Shown: one piece after another, positions 1 through 10,840 of the stretch
How positions within the stretch are numbered: position 1 is the stretch's first letter
Layout: the number at the start of each line of letters is the position of its first letter
Assembly (NCBI RefSeq): GCF_011386835.1
Contig: NC_088809.1
Location: forward strand, 1,612,001 to 1,676,000
From: Chrysemys picta bellii
Taxonomy: Eukaryota > Chordata > Testudines > Emydidae
Length of the DNA: 64,000 nt
Direction: 5' to 3'
Position numbers and translations under genes: made by a program
The notes under the pieces: model-generated
Database searches by the model: none
What the model saw: only the letters and a program-made list of their open reading frames with translations
What the model was told of the DNA's origin: nothing

Positions 1-1766
1 GAAGCCTATCCGGCCCTGGAGCCGCCTGTCCTCGGGCACCGGGCAGCCAGGGGGCTGAGCATGGAGCTAAGGGAAGGGACGTGGCAGACAACTCAGCTGC
101 GCTGGGCCCTGGGCTGTGTGCGGGCCGTGCGCCGGGCTGGGCCGGGCTGTTTTCTCTTGGAAACCAGAGGTATGGATAGGCCAGGCAAGGGGCGCGCTGT
201 AATAACTTGTGTCTTTCCCACTAGCTGTGGCCACAGGCTGGATTGTAACTAGATCCTGAGAGCGCCGGGGGCCCAGCCAGTGGGAGCTGCTGCAGCTGGA
301 AGCCCTGGGCAGAGCAAGGCCTCCATGCAACTCACCCAGCCCCCCCGCCTCGACCCCCTGCAATGGGGGCCATTCCCCTGACGGCCGGTGCATCCTGCCC
401 AGCCAGCCCATCCCCCCAGCCCCAGTCCCCCGCTGGCCAAGTGGGGACAATGGTGCCAGGAGTCACCCCAGCAGAGAACAGCCAGGAGCAGCATCTTGCC
501 CTACAACCTAGGGGCCCAGCTGCTCCCCCACCACAGCAGAGAAAGGTGCAGTCCAGGCATGCAGACACCGCCACCCCAAGCAGTCCCAGAGCCGAAGGGC
601 GAAGTGGGCAAGGCCCCTTGGCACAGCACATCCAGCAGGGCTCCTGATGGTGCCAGGGATGGGTTGGGCGCTGCCCGGCTCAGGCTGTGGGAATTCTCCG
701 TGGCATCTCCCTGGGCCCAGGCCTGGCTGCAGGGGCATGGGACTCGCCTCACGCTCCTCCAGCCCTGCTAGTGGGCGCCAGCACACAGGGCCTGGCTTGG
801 GGCATCCCCATGCCAGCTGCTGAGCAGAGCCCTGCTGGCCTAGGGGGCCCAGTGCTGCCCCATCACCCCCACCTGGGAGTCTGCAGCAGTAAGAGACACC
901 TCTGAAGGGGAGGGTGAGCCGGCGCCGCTCAGCCATGCATCAAGCAGCCACCACCCTCAATGCTGCACTCACCTCATGCCATACCCTGGCCCCAGCTGGT
1001 CTAGCCTGCCCTATCCCCTGCCCACCCCACACCCCTGCATGCGCCCCCGGCTTCTACCCCCGCTCCCCCCATCAGCACACAAAGCTCCTGCAACACCCCC
1101 TGTTTTAAGGGGGGGGTCCCCCTGCTCAGCATGCCTGACCTCACACTGCAGGTGTCCTGTCGCTCCTCCTGAGCGGGGCCCTGGCTGGGAACAGCTCTTC
1201 CAGCGTGTGCTTCACCCTGGACCCAAGGCAAAACAAGCTCCCCACAGCTGCCCCCAATGGCTCGTCAGTGGGGCGTTAGGTGTGTGCTCAGCTGGCAGGG
1301 TGGGGCCTTGTGCAGCTGGGGGGGCGGGGGGGTGCGCTTGCAGGCGATTTGAGCAGGTTGGGCAGAGCCCATTGTGAGAGTTTGTCCACCAGGCAGGCAG
1401 GCGTCTGGCTCCCAGCTGCAGGGGAGCCATGCCCTGCGGGGCCCCTGCGCCTCTCACCAGCACCAGGCGCCAAAGTGGGCTGCCTGGGGGCAAACAGGAG
1501 CAAGCAGCGCTGGGGGAGGCGAGGGTAGGATGGGGGCTGTGGGGTGGGCTTCAGGGGCACGGGCGGAGCTGGGCAGGGGACGGTGGTTTGCTCTCTCGAG
1601 CCCTTGGGGGTCTGCACCGCCCCCCCCCCCAATAACAGCCAAGGCCACAGGCCAGCGTGCGAGGGCTCTGAGCTCACAATCAATGAGCCTGGGAGGCCAG
1701 GCGCTCACTCAGCTGGCGCCCCCGCCCCAGCAAGCCCCCTGGATCCCCCCCACATCCTGGCCCTAG

Positions 1767-1924
1767 AGATAAGCGCGGTGCTGAGCACGAGCCATTAGGG
1801 CCCCGACCATGGCTGTGCTGGAAAGGTCTAGGCCCCGGCCCACGGTCACACTGCAGCGCACCAAGGACCCTGCGCCTGCCGGCCCCCGCCCCTGCCCCAG
1901 GCCCCCGGCAGTCTGGCTCTTATC
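1767..1924. promoter_or_regulatory. Possible regulatory islet with two GATA-type sites
   Basis: A canonical AGATAAG lies at 1767-1773 and an inverted CTTATC at 1919-1924, inside otherwise GC-rich, GATA-poor sequence. Two sites about 150 bp apart suit a GATA-factor enhancer, but short motifs occur by chance and no conservation data are available. Function is inferred only. Confidence 0.2.
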
Positions 1925-4139
1925 AGCGGTGCAGGCCACGGGGCTTAGCAGGCAGGCCCCGGGGGCGGGGGACACAGCACAGAGCTCAGCCCCTTAGGCC
2001 GGAAAGGGCTCTGCTCCCCCCCCCAGCTTTGAAACGGTCAGGCCCTGGGAGGGGTTCCTGGCACAGAGGCCCACCGAGCTGCCATGTCCATGCTACAGAA
2101 CTAGGCCCTGTTGCTCTGCACCGGGGGACGCCGTGTTCTAACGCAGAGGTGGCTGCATTTCTGTGATGGGCACAGCTAAAATCAGAGGCAGAGGCCTTTC
2201 TGCTCCCGACCTGCTGAGACAGTGGGGTGTAAAGCCCCCTCCCCTCATACGTGCAGCCCAGCGACTGTGGCCAGGCGAGAGGCCAGTCTCATCCAGTCCA
2301 GACTCCCGCACAACTCAGGCAGCGAGCTGCCCCTGCAAGCCCTGCGCTGGCCCCAGCGCCCCGGCTGAGCTGGAGTGACCCGGTTTGAAAGACACCCGCT
2401 CTCTGTCACCCCGCGAGGGAGACCCCACCGCCTCGCCAGCGCTGCTCCCACCTCGGGGGGGGAGGGAGACGTCTCCCCCAGGGCCCTCAGCCAGCTGCCC
2501 CTTCTCCACACACAGACCTGAGCGGGGCAGCTTTGCGAAAGGGGGGGTGCGGCGGGGCTGTGGCAAAGGGGCGGGGAGCCCCCGGGTCAGACGGGAAGTG
2601 CCGGAGCGCTAATCCCTGACCCACATACTCCGAGCAGATGGGGCTCAGATGGAGGTGGGTAATTCAATAATCGCTGCGTGCCAGGCGGCAGCTTGCTCCA
2701 TCCCCCCGCCCCCCATTGTTCGAAGCAGTCAGTTCAGAGATGGGGGAGGGGCTGCCCCCAACAGCCCCACGGAGTCTCTTCCGCCAGCACGGCCCTCAGG
2801 GGCTCCATGGGCAGGTGAGGCTGGAGCTGCGTCCGGCCCAGCTGAGCAGGGCAGCCGGGGTGACTTTGGGCAGGCAATGCCAAGGCCCAAGCCAGCGCCG
2901 AGCTCTGGAGACACCAGCGCTGCCCAGCCTGGGCGGAGAGACCGGTGCAGTTCTGGCCCCATTTCTAGTGCGTGGCAGAGACAGGGGCATTGGCAGCCAG
3001 TGGCAACTCCCTGTCTCCTGCCTGGCCTTGGCTTGGGGCATGATCCTGGCTGGGCTCCAAGGCCGGGGTGGCAGCATCCATGTAACCCAGTGCCAGCCCC
3101 CTGTGCAGCCCGGGGAGGGATGTGACCCTTGAGTAGTGGTGCGGGCATCTGCCTTGCCCCTCAGGGCAGCCCCCTGCGTCTGTGGGGAGGCCCGTGGGTG
3201 TGCGGGGACCGGGGTGGGAGTTCCCCAAGGGGCAGTGTGGGGTGCAGAAAGATGCGGGGGCCATGGCATGGGGACACTGCAAGGCGGAAAATCCACTGCA
3301 TCGATGTCCTGGGCCCTGGCTGGGCACATGCTCTAGCCAGGCTCTGCAGCTGAGCTGCCAGGGAGGGGGAGCAAGCGTCCACCCTGCGGTCTCTGCTGTT
3401 CCCTGCCCCACCAGACCAGGAGCTGGAGACAGAGCCCCCCCCCACAGGCTCCCAGCACTCCTGGCTGCAGCAGCAGGTCTCTCCTGTGACCCTGCTGAGC
3501 CTTTCAAGCTCAGGGCACTGAGGGGAGGAGGGCTAGGACCAGCCACGGGGATGGGGGGAGGGCAGCAGCTCATCACCACCCCTGCAGGCCCCACAGCGCC
3601 CCAATTCCCACCGCTCTGCGTGGCTCGGTACAGAACCAGGCTGCTTGGCCTGGGGGTGCCCGTTTGCCAGTCCAGGAGTTTTCTGCTGCTCATGGGGGTG
3701 GAGGAGGGTTGCTATACAAGTGCCCTCTGGTGCTGGCCCTGTGTGGGGTGTGAATCTCCCCAGGCCCTGGAGCCCGGCTGGGCAGCGGAGCTAACGGCTC
3801 CCCAGGACCAGAGCGGGGGGGGGGTCATGTCTCGCTGCACCCCTTGAATCCCTGCACTTGGCCTGGTGAAGGAGCTGCGGACCCTCCGCCTGCCCCAAGG
3901 TGTCAGGCAGCAGGGCCTGGCAGGGTAGCAGGGAGGGGAACTGAGCGTCAGCCCCAGCCCACGGCCAGGGAAGGAAATCCCCCCGGAAGGAGGCAAAGGG
4001 CTGCCAGCTGCTGCGGGGAACTGCTGAGGAGCACCTGGTCTCTGGCCCCTTTGGTGTTTCCCCGGAGCTGCTCGCTCCCCATGCAAACCGCCGCTCGTTA
4101 GCAGCTAGAGCCCTCACAGGGTGACTGCACAGGGCTGGG

Positions 4140-4310
4140 CTGCCAGCTCCTAATTAGCCTGGATGTAATTAAAGTGCCATTTGCATATGACAGGGCGATA
4201 ATTCAAAGCAGACAAGGGTGAGGCGAGGCAAGGAGGGGAATAAAGACCCAGAGCAGCGCTGGAGCCAACGGGGCACAATTACTGTCATTAGTGAGATGGA
4301 AAGGGGCTGG
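4140..4310. promoter_or_regulatory. Candidate conserved non-coding element (octamer and homeodomain motifs)
   Basis: This AT-rich islet in GC-rich DNA carries TAATTAG (4151-4157), a second TAATTAA-type site just before 4172, a perfect octamer ATTTGCAT (4179-4186), and further ATTA-type cores to about 4292. There is no long open frame and no repeat signature. The motif density resembles homeodomain/POU-bound developmental enhancers. This is inference from motif content alone. Confidence 0.3.
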
Positions 4311-4548
4311 CCTGGGCCTGCCACGCGTGTGTCTGGGCACCAGTTAGTGCTTGTGCTGCTACATGGGAACGAGCGGCTGGAGTCAGAGCCCTGGCTGGGG
4401 GCAGGACCCAGCAAAAGAGGCCACTGGGGGTCATAGTCCCTGGCAGTCAGAAAGTCACCCCCAGGTATCAGCCCCGTAACCCTGAGGGCCCCAAGCGGGC
4501 ACCACACACAGTCCGTGACCCTAGCTGTGCCGCACACGGGGGGAGGGG

Positions 4549-4630
4549 ACTTACCCAAGATCACCCAGCAAATCAATGGCGCAACTGGAATAAAACCCAG
4601 CTGCCCTGGTTCCCGCTCAGTCCCCCACCC
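4549..4630 (-). repeat. MIR-like SINE remnant
   Basis: The pattern 'acccaagatcacccagca' followed by a 'caactggaataaaacccag'-type stretch is the reverse complement of the tRNA-derived head of MIR/CORE-SINEs. It is old and diverged, and the ends are approximate. Confidence 0.5.
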
Positions 4631-5794
4631 CACAGCTGCATGGAGAGAGGGAGAGGCTGCAGGGCCCAGCCCCCCCGCCCACCTGCCTGCGCCCGCAGGT
4701 GTTCGCAGCTGTGCCCTCGCTGTACCCCAAGCAGAACCTGAACCCAGAGACCCCGCATGAGGGGAGGCCAGGGCACCACCTCCCTGCACTCAGAGCACTG
4801 ATTAGGGAGCAGCCATGGGAACACTGCTGGTCACCCCAAATACTCCCCCAGCCAGGCCCACTGCTGCTGGCTGGGGGGACTTCTCTGCTCTGCCCCACCC
4901 CCCTGGAGTCACAGGAACGGAGGCAAATGGAGCCAGGGTGGGCAGAGCTCAGCTCAGCTGGGGGGTGTCACCTTTCCAGCCTGCTAATCCCACAATTGCA
5001 TTAGTGCTGCCCCAGTTTAAGGTGATTATCCCATTATCCCTGGCGCACAGCACTCCCAGCTGGGACAGCAGCGGGAGAGAGGGATGCTTCCCGGCCCATG
5101 TGTGATCTCCTTTTGTGGGGGCCCGGGAGGGCTGAGGCCATGGGAGAGGCGGCTAGCAGCAGCAGCAGAGGGGGAGAGGGCTGGGCTGGACGTGTGTGTT
5201 ACAGGCCCAGCAAGGCCAGATGGCAGCCAGGTGTTCGTGTCCCTCCGTCCCCTTGCTGGCTCAACTTCCCCTCTGCTGGTTGTGCCATGGCCTCTCCCCT
5301 GCTGTGATACACCCAGCGTGGGGCCTGGGCTGGCAGCAGGGCAGGGCTCATCCCCCAGCGTGTCACTCGGTGCATGGTAGGCACGGTGCTGGGGGGGGTC
5401 GGTGTGTCTCTGGGCACGTGTGAGTACATGGTGGCAGTGCCTGGATCCGGTGAGTCACCGTCCAGCCTGGAGTCAGCAGGGCATGTGCAGGACGCAGGGG
5501 TACGCGCGCCCCATACCCAGAGCTGGGAGTGCCCGGCTGTGCCCTAAATGCTGACATTGGATGAAGGTGTGAGGAGCTGGCAGGGGGTGGCTCTGCTACC
5601 TCCGTGCAGCCCGGCTGGGAAGGGCGTGTGAGAGCCTTGTGTGCTGGCTGGGATAATGGGGACCGGGGCACTGCCCTGCGTGGTGAGAGCTAAGCCTCAT
5701 CCCTCTCTTCCGCTCCTAAACCGAGACAGAGTGTGGCCTAGCTGGGTTTCCACAGCCCGGGCCCGTGGGTGCGCCCGGCTCCCGCCAGTTCCAC

Positions 5795-5960
5795 CTCACG
5801 CCCCGTGATGGAGAGCTCCAATGACGGCCCCGGGGAGAGCCGTTTATCACTCTGAGTAATGGACTGAGAGGGGTTCATCGCTCGCCTTCCCGGAAGGGGA
5901 ATTTGAGCCGTCACTAAGAGCCTCTGCACACTGAATAATAAACGTCTCCTGGAGACAGCT
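5795..5960. promoter_or_regulatory. Candidate conserved non-coding element with a STAT-type palindrome
   Basis: A second AT-richer islet. It contains the perfect STAT-type palindrome TTCCCGGAA (5887-5895), a TTTATCACTC motif and an AATAATAAACG stretch near 5935-5943. No convincing coding potential was seen on either strand. Functional assignment is inferred from composition and motifs. Confidence 0.25.
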
Positions 5961-6683
5961 GAGTGGGGAGCTGGCAGACGGGCACGGGGCTCAGACTTTA
6001 AAGGCACCAATACCCCCCCCCCCCCACAACCCTGCCATGGGAGGGGCAGCAGGGGGGCCAGGCCTGTCTGGGATGCCAGCTCCAACGTAGAATTGCAGTA
6101 CAGCTCTGAGGGGACAAACATCTCTGCTCAAGCTCATTTCCGGCTGCCTGGTCCAGGCTTCCCATGGAGGGAACAGGGGGTGGCAGAATGCAGGCAGGAC
6201 AGGGCAGGACTGTGCACATGGGAGGCAAGCATGGCCCAGAGCATCTCTGGGGGGCTCCTCCTGACCCAGCCGAGGGGAGATCTGCTGCTTGTGCACAGGA
6301 GCCTGGCTAGGACACCACTGAAGCGATGGGTTTGTTCTGCTGCCCAGGCCCAGCACAGACACATGAGGAGCCCCACCCTAGACAAACTGCTCCAGCTTAC
6401 AGAGCCCTGCTGCTGGTTCCCGGGCCGTCCGCTGGCAGCCTGGGGCACAGGCTGCGCCCACGCGGCTTGCTGGGGCACCGGCGCGGCCGAGCGGGCTAGC
6501 AGCATTTCCGTGCTAACAGGCGCGGGCAGGCAAGAGGCCCTCACAGCTCTCCCTGGCCAGGCATTCAGCAGTGAGCCCTGGGACAGGGGGCTCCCAGCAG
6601 CATCTGTCCCCTCATCCCCAGACACATTGAGGGTACGGCTCCGATGGAGACAGGAGACGGGGCACAGCCATGTGGAGGCAGGT

Positions 6684-6742
6684 AGGGTAATTAGGGTGAA
6701 ATGTAAATCTTGGATGTAATGAGCACTAATTGCATTAGGATG
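6684..6742. promoter_or_regulatory. Candidate non-coding element with a homeodomain-site cluster
   Basis: Within about 60 bp there are GGTAATTAGG (6686-6695), ATGTAAATC, GGATGTAATG and CTAATTGCATTAGG (6726-6739), set in a GC-rich background. The last is a near palindrome with two ATTA cores. It looks like a compact homeodomain-binding islet. No conservation data are available. Confidence 0.28.
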
Positions 6743-9397
6743 GCAGAGGGGGCTGCGGCCTGGGGGAAGGAGGGGCAGCAGGTGCCTTGGAGGCATCTCA
6801 GTGAGACCAGCCGTGCTTCCTATGGGGCACCAGTAAAAGTCGCTGTGCTGGCCTCACCCTCAGCTACGCCCCACCAGGAGCGGCTCCATGGCCACGGTGG
6901 CTCTCTCAGCGGTTGTCCCCCTTTGGTAGCACGGCAGGACTATCTGCCGTCTGGTGCAGGCTGGGGGCCCAGGACTCCACCCGCAAGCAGGACCTGGGCC
7001 CTTCTAGGCTCCAGGGCAGGAAGGGGCCTGAGCCATGCTGGAGTCAGCGGCGTGGGTAGGAGCAGGCTGTGGTCCCTGCAAAGCCGATCTCAGCTCAGAG
7101 CTGAGAGTGCTCGTGCTCTGGGGCTGGAGGCTGCAGCAGACTGGCTGGGTGGGAAGAGCTGGGAGGTTGTAACTCAGGAGGGGATTGAATCAGGGGGCAC
7201 AGGGGTCCTGTTTTGAGAAGATGGGGCCTGCTGAGGCAGCAGGGGAGACAAGGAGCGCAGCAGTGAAAATAAACAGAGAGAGGAAATGACTGAGAGGTGG
7301 GGGAGGAGAGAGGCAGGAAATAGTTCTGCTGCTGCCCCGGAAAGTCCTGGGGCTGCCTGGGGGCTCTCAGGATGTGTGTGCGCGCAAAGCCCCAGGGAAG
7401 GCCGCTAGGAAATGGCTGGTGAGCACAGGGCTGCCTGGCTTCCATCCTGACCTTGCTTCCTAGCTCTGGGGAGGTGATTCACTGCTGCTGCTACTGACCT
7501 GGAGGGAAGGGAAGGAGAAAGGCAGCAGGTCCCGAATGCGCAGGGGGCAAGAGGGGGCAGAAAGCCGCCATGATCAGGACACACAGCTGGTCACTAGGCG
7601 GGGGGGGGGGGGGGCACTTGCCCACCTCCCCTGCCAACCCAGCTATTAGGAGGTGACAGACAGCCAGGGATCGTGTCACAAAACATGCCAGGGCCCTGAG
7701 CAAGAGGGGAAAGCTGCCCGTGGGGTTTGTAACCCCTGGGTCTGAGCTGAAAGTGCCCAGATGTGCCCTGGGTGTTCCCATGAGACGTAACGGCTTCAGC
7801 GTGCCATAAAAGGAGCCGGACACTTGACCTCAGGGGCTCAGAACCCAGCAGCAGCTGAAGAGCTCAGCTCCACGCCACACGGCAGAAGCCCTGCCCATGT
7901 GCCTCACCCTTCCCAACACCATCAGCCCTTCGCTCTCAGGCGCACACCGGCTCGGCTCGGCTCCGAGAGGGAAGCCGCCCTGGCCTGCGACAGAGAATTT
8001 GGCTGTTTGAGTAGTGGCAGCACCAGCAGCCAAGTGGCATGGGACTGAGGCACCACAGACTGGGCAGATGGGCTGTGCTGAGCGCGGTGATCTCACCTGG
8101 AGCCGCTTTACCGCAAATGGGCTACACCCCGCTCTTGTTCCCAGGGAAAGTCCCGCAGCTCTTCCCGATCCTGCCAGGAAAGCTAGAGGAAAACGCAACA
8201 CCCGCCATCAGAATCCAGAGGCAAAAGCAGGGGGCCGGATTGGCTTGGGAGCAACCACCCTGTGAGGTGAACCCCAGGCCGTCTCCCACACTCCACAGCT
8301 GAACCCCGAACTGTCCCCGGCCATCCCCCTGACTCCCAAGACTATCCCATCCTCCGAAGTGACCCCGGACCTTCGCTAAGCTGCCCTGTGCTCACTTCCT
8401 GATGCCGGTGGGAGGAAACCAAGGTCCACTGGCCCTTGTGACCGAGCCGGGGCCTCAGCAGGCAGCTACAGCAATGGGAAGGGCACCGCACCGCAACGCC
8501 CACCCATGGGAACAGCCGCTGCAGCAAGCCCCCATCCCAATACAGCATCTGTCTCCAGCAGCGTGACCACAGGGCTCCGGCGGAATCACCAGCCTCTCCC
8601 ACTCAGCCGGCAAACGGCCCTTCCAAGCCTGTGTTTGGCCTTGTCAGGCTAATCCTCGCAGGGCTGGAGTGGCACTGAGAGCAGCCCGAGCGTGTGTCTG
8701 TCCGTTCACACTGTGGCGCTGCATGGCCTCCCTGGCTTTCGGAGAGGACAATCCTGCAGGCTCCTGAGGCTGGAGCATGTGCAGGTGCCCGGGAGCAGCG
8801 GGCACAGGCTGCAAGGGGAGCTGGGACAGATGCCTGGCGGGGCTGGGAAGTGCTGGCCCCCTGGGGTGGGGGGGCTCCCGGAGCCTTTGCTTCCCTGCCT
8901 TGTTGAACAGGGTGGGAAAACCTCTGAAGTGTGTCTCATGCCTGAGCAGGCGCAAGAACTGGTCAAGGGGCGTGGGGCCTCCGAGTGCATGAGAGGCCCA
9001 GGCGAGTGGGTCTTGGGCTGCTCCTGGCCCTTGGCTGGGAGCATTCAGAGCACATACTAGAAGCAGGAGAGGAGAAAATAAACATATTTCCAGCAAAGAG
9101 AAACCCACATCCCAGCCCCTGCCCTGGATGTCTGGGGATCCCGGTGGACCTGCCTGGGGAGATTCTCCAGGGAGGCTGGGGGCCGAGGGCACACAGGGAG
9201 AGACAGAAATCCACAGGGAAAGGAACATGAGTCAGGAGGAAGTGACTGGTCTCTCCGCCTGTGCTCCAGCCCTGCCGCCCACCCAGTCCTGCCCTGTCCC
9301 ACTCCTGTGACTCACACCTGGGCCCAGACCAGCAGCCTCTGAACTTGGGGGGCGGGGGGATGGGGTGGACCAGGACAGATGCAGGGATCCTTTAGGG

Positions 9398-9550
9398 CAG
9401 TGGTTCTCCACCAGGGGTCCGCATACCCCAGGGGTCCGCACAGGGCTTGCAGGGGGTAACTCAACTCCTCTAGATATGGTGGAGTTTTACAGCAGGCCAC
9501 ATAGAAGGCACCAGCCAACTCAGCACAAACTGACACTTCATCCAGACACA
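9398..9550 (+). mobile_element. hAT-type MITE fragment
   Basis: It begins with CAGTGGTTCTCCACC, a one-base variant of the well-known hAT terminal sequence CAGTGGTTCTCAACC, followed by the 'ggggtccgcataccc' pattern typical of reptilian non-autonomous hAT copies. The opposite terminal repeat was not found, so the element is probably truncated, and its right end is approximate. It lies about 425 bp upstream of the carbonic anhydrase start codon. Confidence 0.6.
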
Positions 9551-9582
9551 CACGTGTCCCCAGCTCTGGGTTCAAGTAACAG

Positions 9583-9690
9583 GGAGTAGCCGTGTTAGTC
9601 TGTAGCTACAAAAACAACAAGGAGTCTGGTGGCACCTTAAAGACTAACAGATTTATTTGGGCATAAGCTTTCGTGGGTTGTGCACCCAAG
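9583..9690 (-). repeat. Fold-back family repeat, single arm (copy A)
   Basis: This is one arm of the family described at 17817-18028, in reverse orientation. It reads GTAGCCGTGTTAGTCTGTA, then GGTGGCACCTTAAAGACTAAC, then GCATAAGCTTTCGTGGG. It is more diverged than the fold-back copies, with no inverted partner and no clear flanking duplication. It sits less than 300 bp upstream of the carbonic anhydrase start codon. Confidence 0.75.
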
Positions 9691-9839
9691 TGTCGGCCCA
9701 GTGGCTGTGTCTGACCGTGGAGGCGGCCGGTGCCAGTGACAGGGCGCTGCCGGGAGTGAGGTGTCACTCGGGGTGCGCCGGGCAAATCACACCCCGAAGG
9801 GGCCCAGAGCCGCGGCCTTAGGGGCAGCCTGGCGCCCTG

Positions 9840-9974
9840 CGCAGACCCCCGCCCCGCGGGACCACAGCGCCGCCACGTGGGCGCCGGGCGCAGGACAAGC
9901 GGCGGCGCCCCGGGCTGTGACGGGCGCTGACCGGACAGTCGCGGCCGGCGCCCAGCGCAGGCGGCCGGGTCACC
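9840..9974 (+). promoter_or_regulatory. CpG-rich promoter region of the carbonic anhydrase gene
   Basis: The block just before the start codon is dense in CpG, with an E-box CACGTG at 9874-9879 and a TGACGGGCG half-CRE-like site near 9918. No TATA box was seen. The ATG context is CACCATGA, with A at -3, close to the vertebrate Kozak consensus. A CpG-island promoter is inferred; the transcription start is not defined. Confidence 0.4.
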
Positions 9975-10802
9975 ATGAGCTGCTGGGGCTGGTGCGGGAG
10001 GCCCGGCTCCAGGGGCGCAGGCGGAGCCGCGTCCCACGCGTGGGGCTACGGCCCCGAGGACGGCCCGGAGCGCTGGCATGAGCACTTCCCCCTGGCCCGG
10101 GGGCGGCGGCAGTCCCCCGTGGACATCCGGGCCCAGGACACCCGCTACGACGCCGCCCTGCGGCCGCTGCAGTTCAGCTACGAGGCGGCCGCGGCGCAGA
10201 GCCTCGCCAACAGCGGGCACACGGTGCAGGTGCAGTTCGCGGAGGGCGCGGCGCTGGCCGGGGGGCCCCTGGCGGGCCCCTACCGCCTGGCCCAGCTCCA
10301 CCTGCACTGGGGCTCGGGGCCGGAGCAGGGCTCGGAGCACACGCTGGAGGGGCGCCGCTTCCCGGCCGAGCTGCACGTGGTGCACTGGCGGGCCCGCTAC
10401 CCGCGGCTGAGCGAGGCGCTGAGCCGCCCCGACGGGCTGGCCGTGGTGGCCGTGTTGCTGCGCCTGGGCCCGCCCTGCCCGGCCCTGCAGCCGCTGCTGG
10501 GGGCGCTGGGCTCCGTGCGCACCCGGGGCACCCAGGCGCCCTGCCCCGCCTTCCAGCCGCGGGAGCTGCTGCCCGCCGGCGGCGACTTCTGGACGTACCC
10601 GGGCTCGCTGACCACCCCGCCGCTGCTGGAGAGCGTCACCTGGCTGGTGCTGCGGGAGCCCGTGGCCATCGGCGCCGAGCAGCTGGGCGCCCTGCGCGGC
10701 CTTCTGAGCAGCGCGGCCGGCGAGCCGCCCTGCCCGCTGCAGGACAACTGGCGGCCGTGCCAGCCGCTGCACGGCCGGGAGCTGCGGGCCAACTTCCGCT
10801 GA
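9975..10802 (+). CDS. Intronless alpha-carbonic anhydrase, CA7-like
   Basis: An intact 275-codon reading frame for a cytosolic-type alpha-carbonic anhydrase (CO2 + H2O to bicarbonate + H+). All catalytic residues are visible: zinc ligands His109, His111 and His134; Glu121 and Glu132; the proton-shuttle His82 (CA2 His64); Thr213-Thr214 (CA2 Thr199-Thr200). The segments GSEHTLEG, WTYPGSLTTPP and ESVTWLVLREP match CA7 best. An extra 20 residues (Cys/Gly/Arg-rich, no acidic residues) precede HAWGYG and could be a leader or simply unconstrained; the ATG was chosen for its Kozak context. Vertebrate CA genes normally have several introns in this region, yet the frame runs unbroken, so this is probably a retrogene. 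Codon use is extremely GC-rich, as are the surroundings. No A-rich tail or close flanking repeat remains, so any retrocopying is old. It is not a pseudogene by sequence: no stop, no frameshift, no lost active-site residue. Confidence 0.88.
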   Translation: MSCWGWCGRPGSRGAGGAASHAWGYGPEDGPERWHEHFPLARGRRQSPVDIRAQDTRYDAALRPLQFSYEAAAAQSLANSGHTVQVQFAEGAALAGGPLAGPYRLAQLHLHWGSGPEQGSEHTLEGRRFPAELHVVHWRARYPRLSEALSRPDGLAVVAVLLRLGPPCPALQPLLGALGSVRTRGTQAPCPAFQPRELLPAGGDFWTYPGSLTTPPLLESVTWLVLREPVAIGAEQLGALRGLLSSAAGEPPCPLQDNWRPCQPLHGRELRANFR

Positions 10803-10834
10803 GCGCCCGGCCCGGCCCGGCCCGGCGGCTGCTC

Positions 10835-10840
10835 AATAAA
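10835..10840 (+). terminator. Poly(A) signal of the carbonic anhydrase gene
   Basis: A canonical AATAAA starts 33 bp after the TGA stop. This would give a very short 3'UTR ending near 10855-10865. Confidence 0.6.

Larger units (their letters stand above)
1..9397. other. GC-rich intergenic stretch without a recognisable gene
   Basis: Nearly all reading frames are open here because the DNA is very GC-rich, but none of the translations has a domain I recognise, and none shows a credible exon series with splice sites. The content is simple C/G runs (for example 13 C at 6013-6025 and 15 G at 7600-7614), a MIR-like SINE remnant near 4549-4630, and a few short AT-rich islets that look like regulatory elements and are listed separately. 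In mammals TRAF4 lies downstream of FAM222B, but no RING, TRAF zinc-finger or MATH-domain exon was found here. Confidence 0.6.

Noticed and set aside
2649..3847. Several overlapping open frames of 138-242 codons
   Set aside because: They occur in most frames of the same GC-rich stretch, share no known domain and show no splice-site pattern.
9606..10772. A 388-codon open frame antisense to the carbonic anhydrase
   Set aside because: It is a shadow of extremely GC-rich coding sequence on the other strand, has no recognisable domain, and starts inside a repeat.
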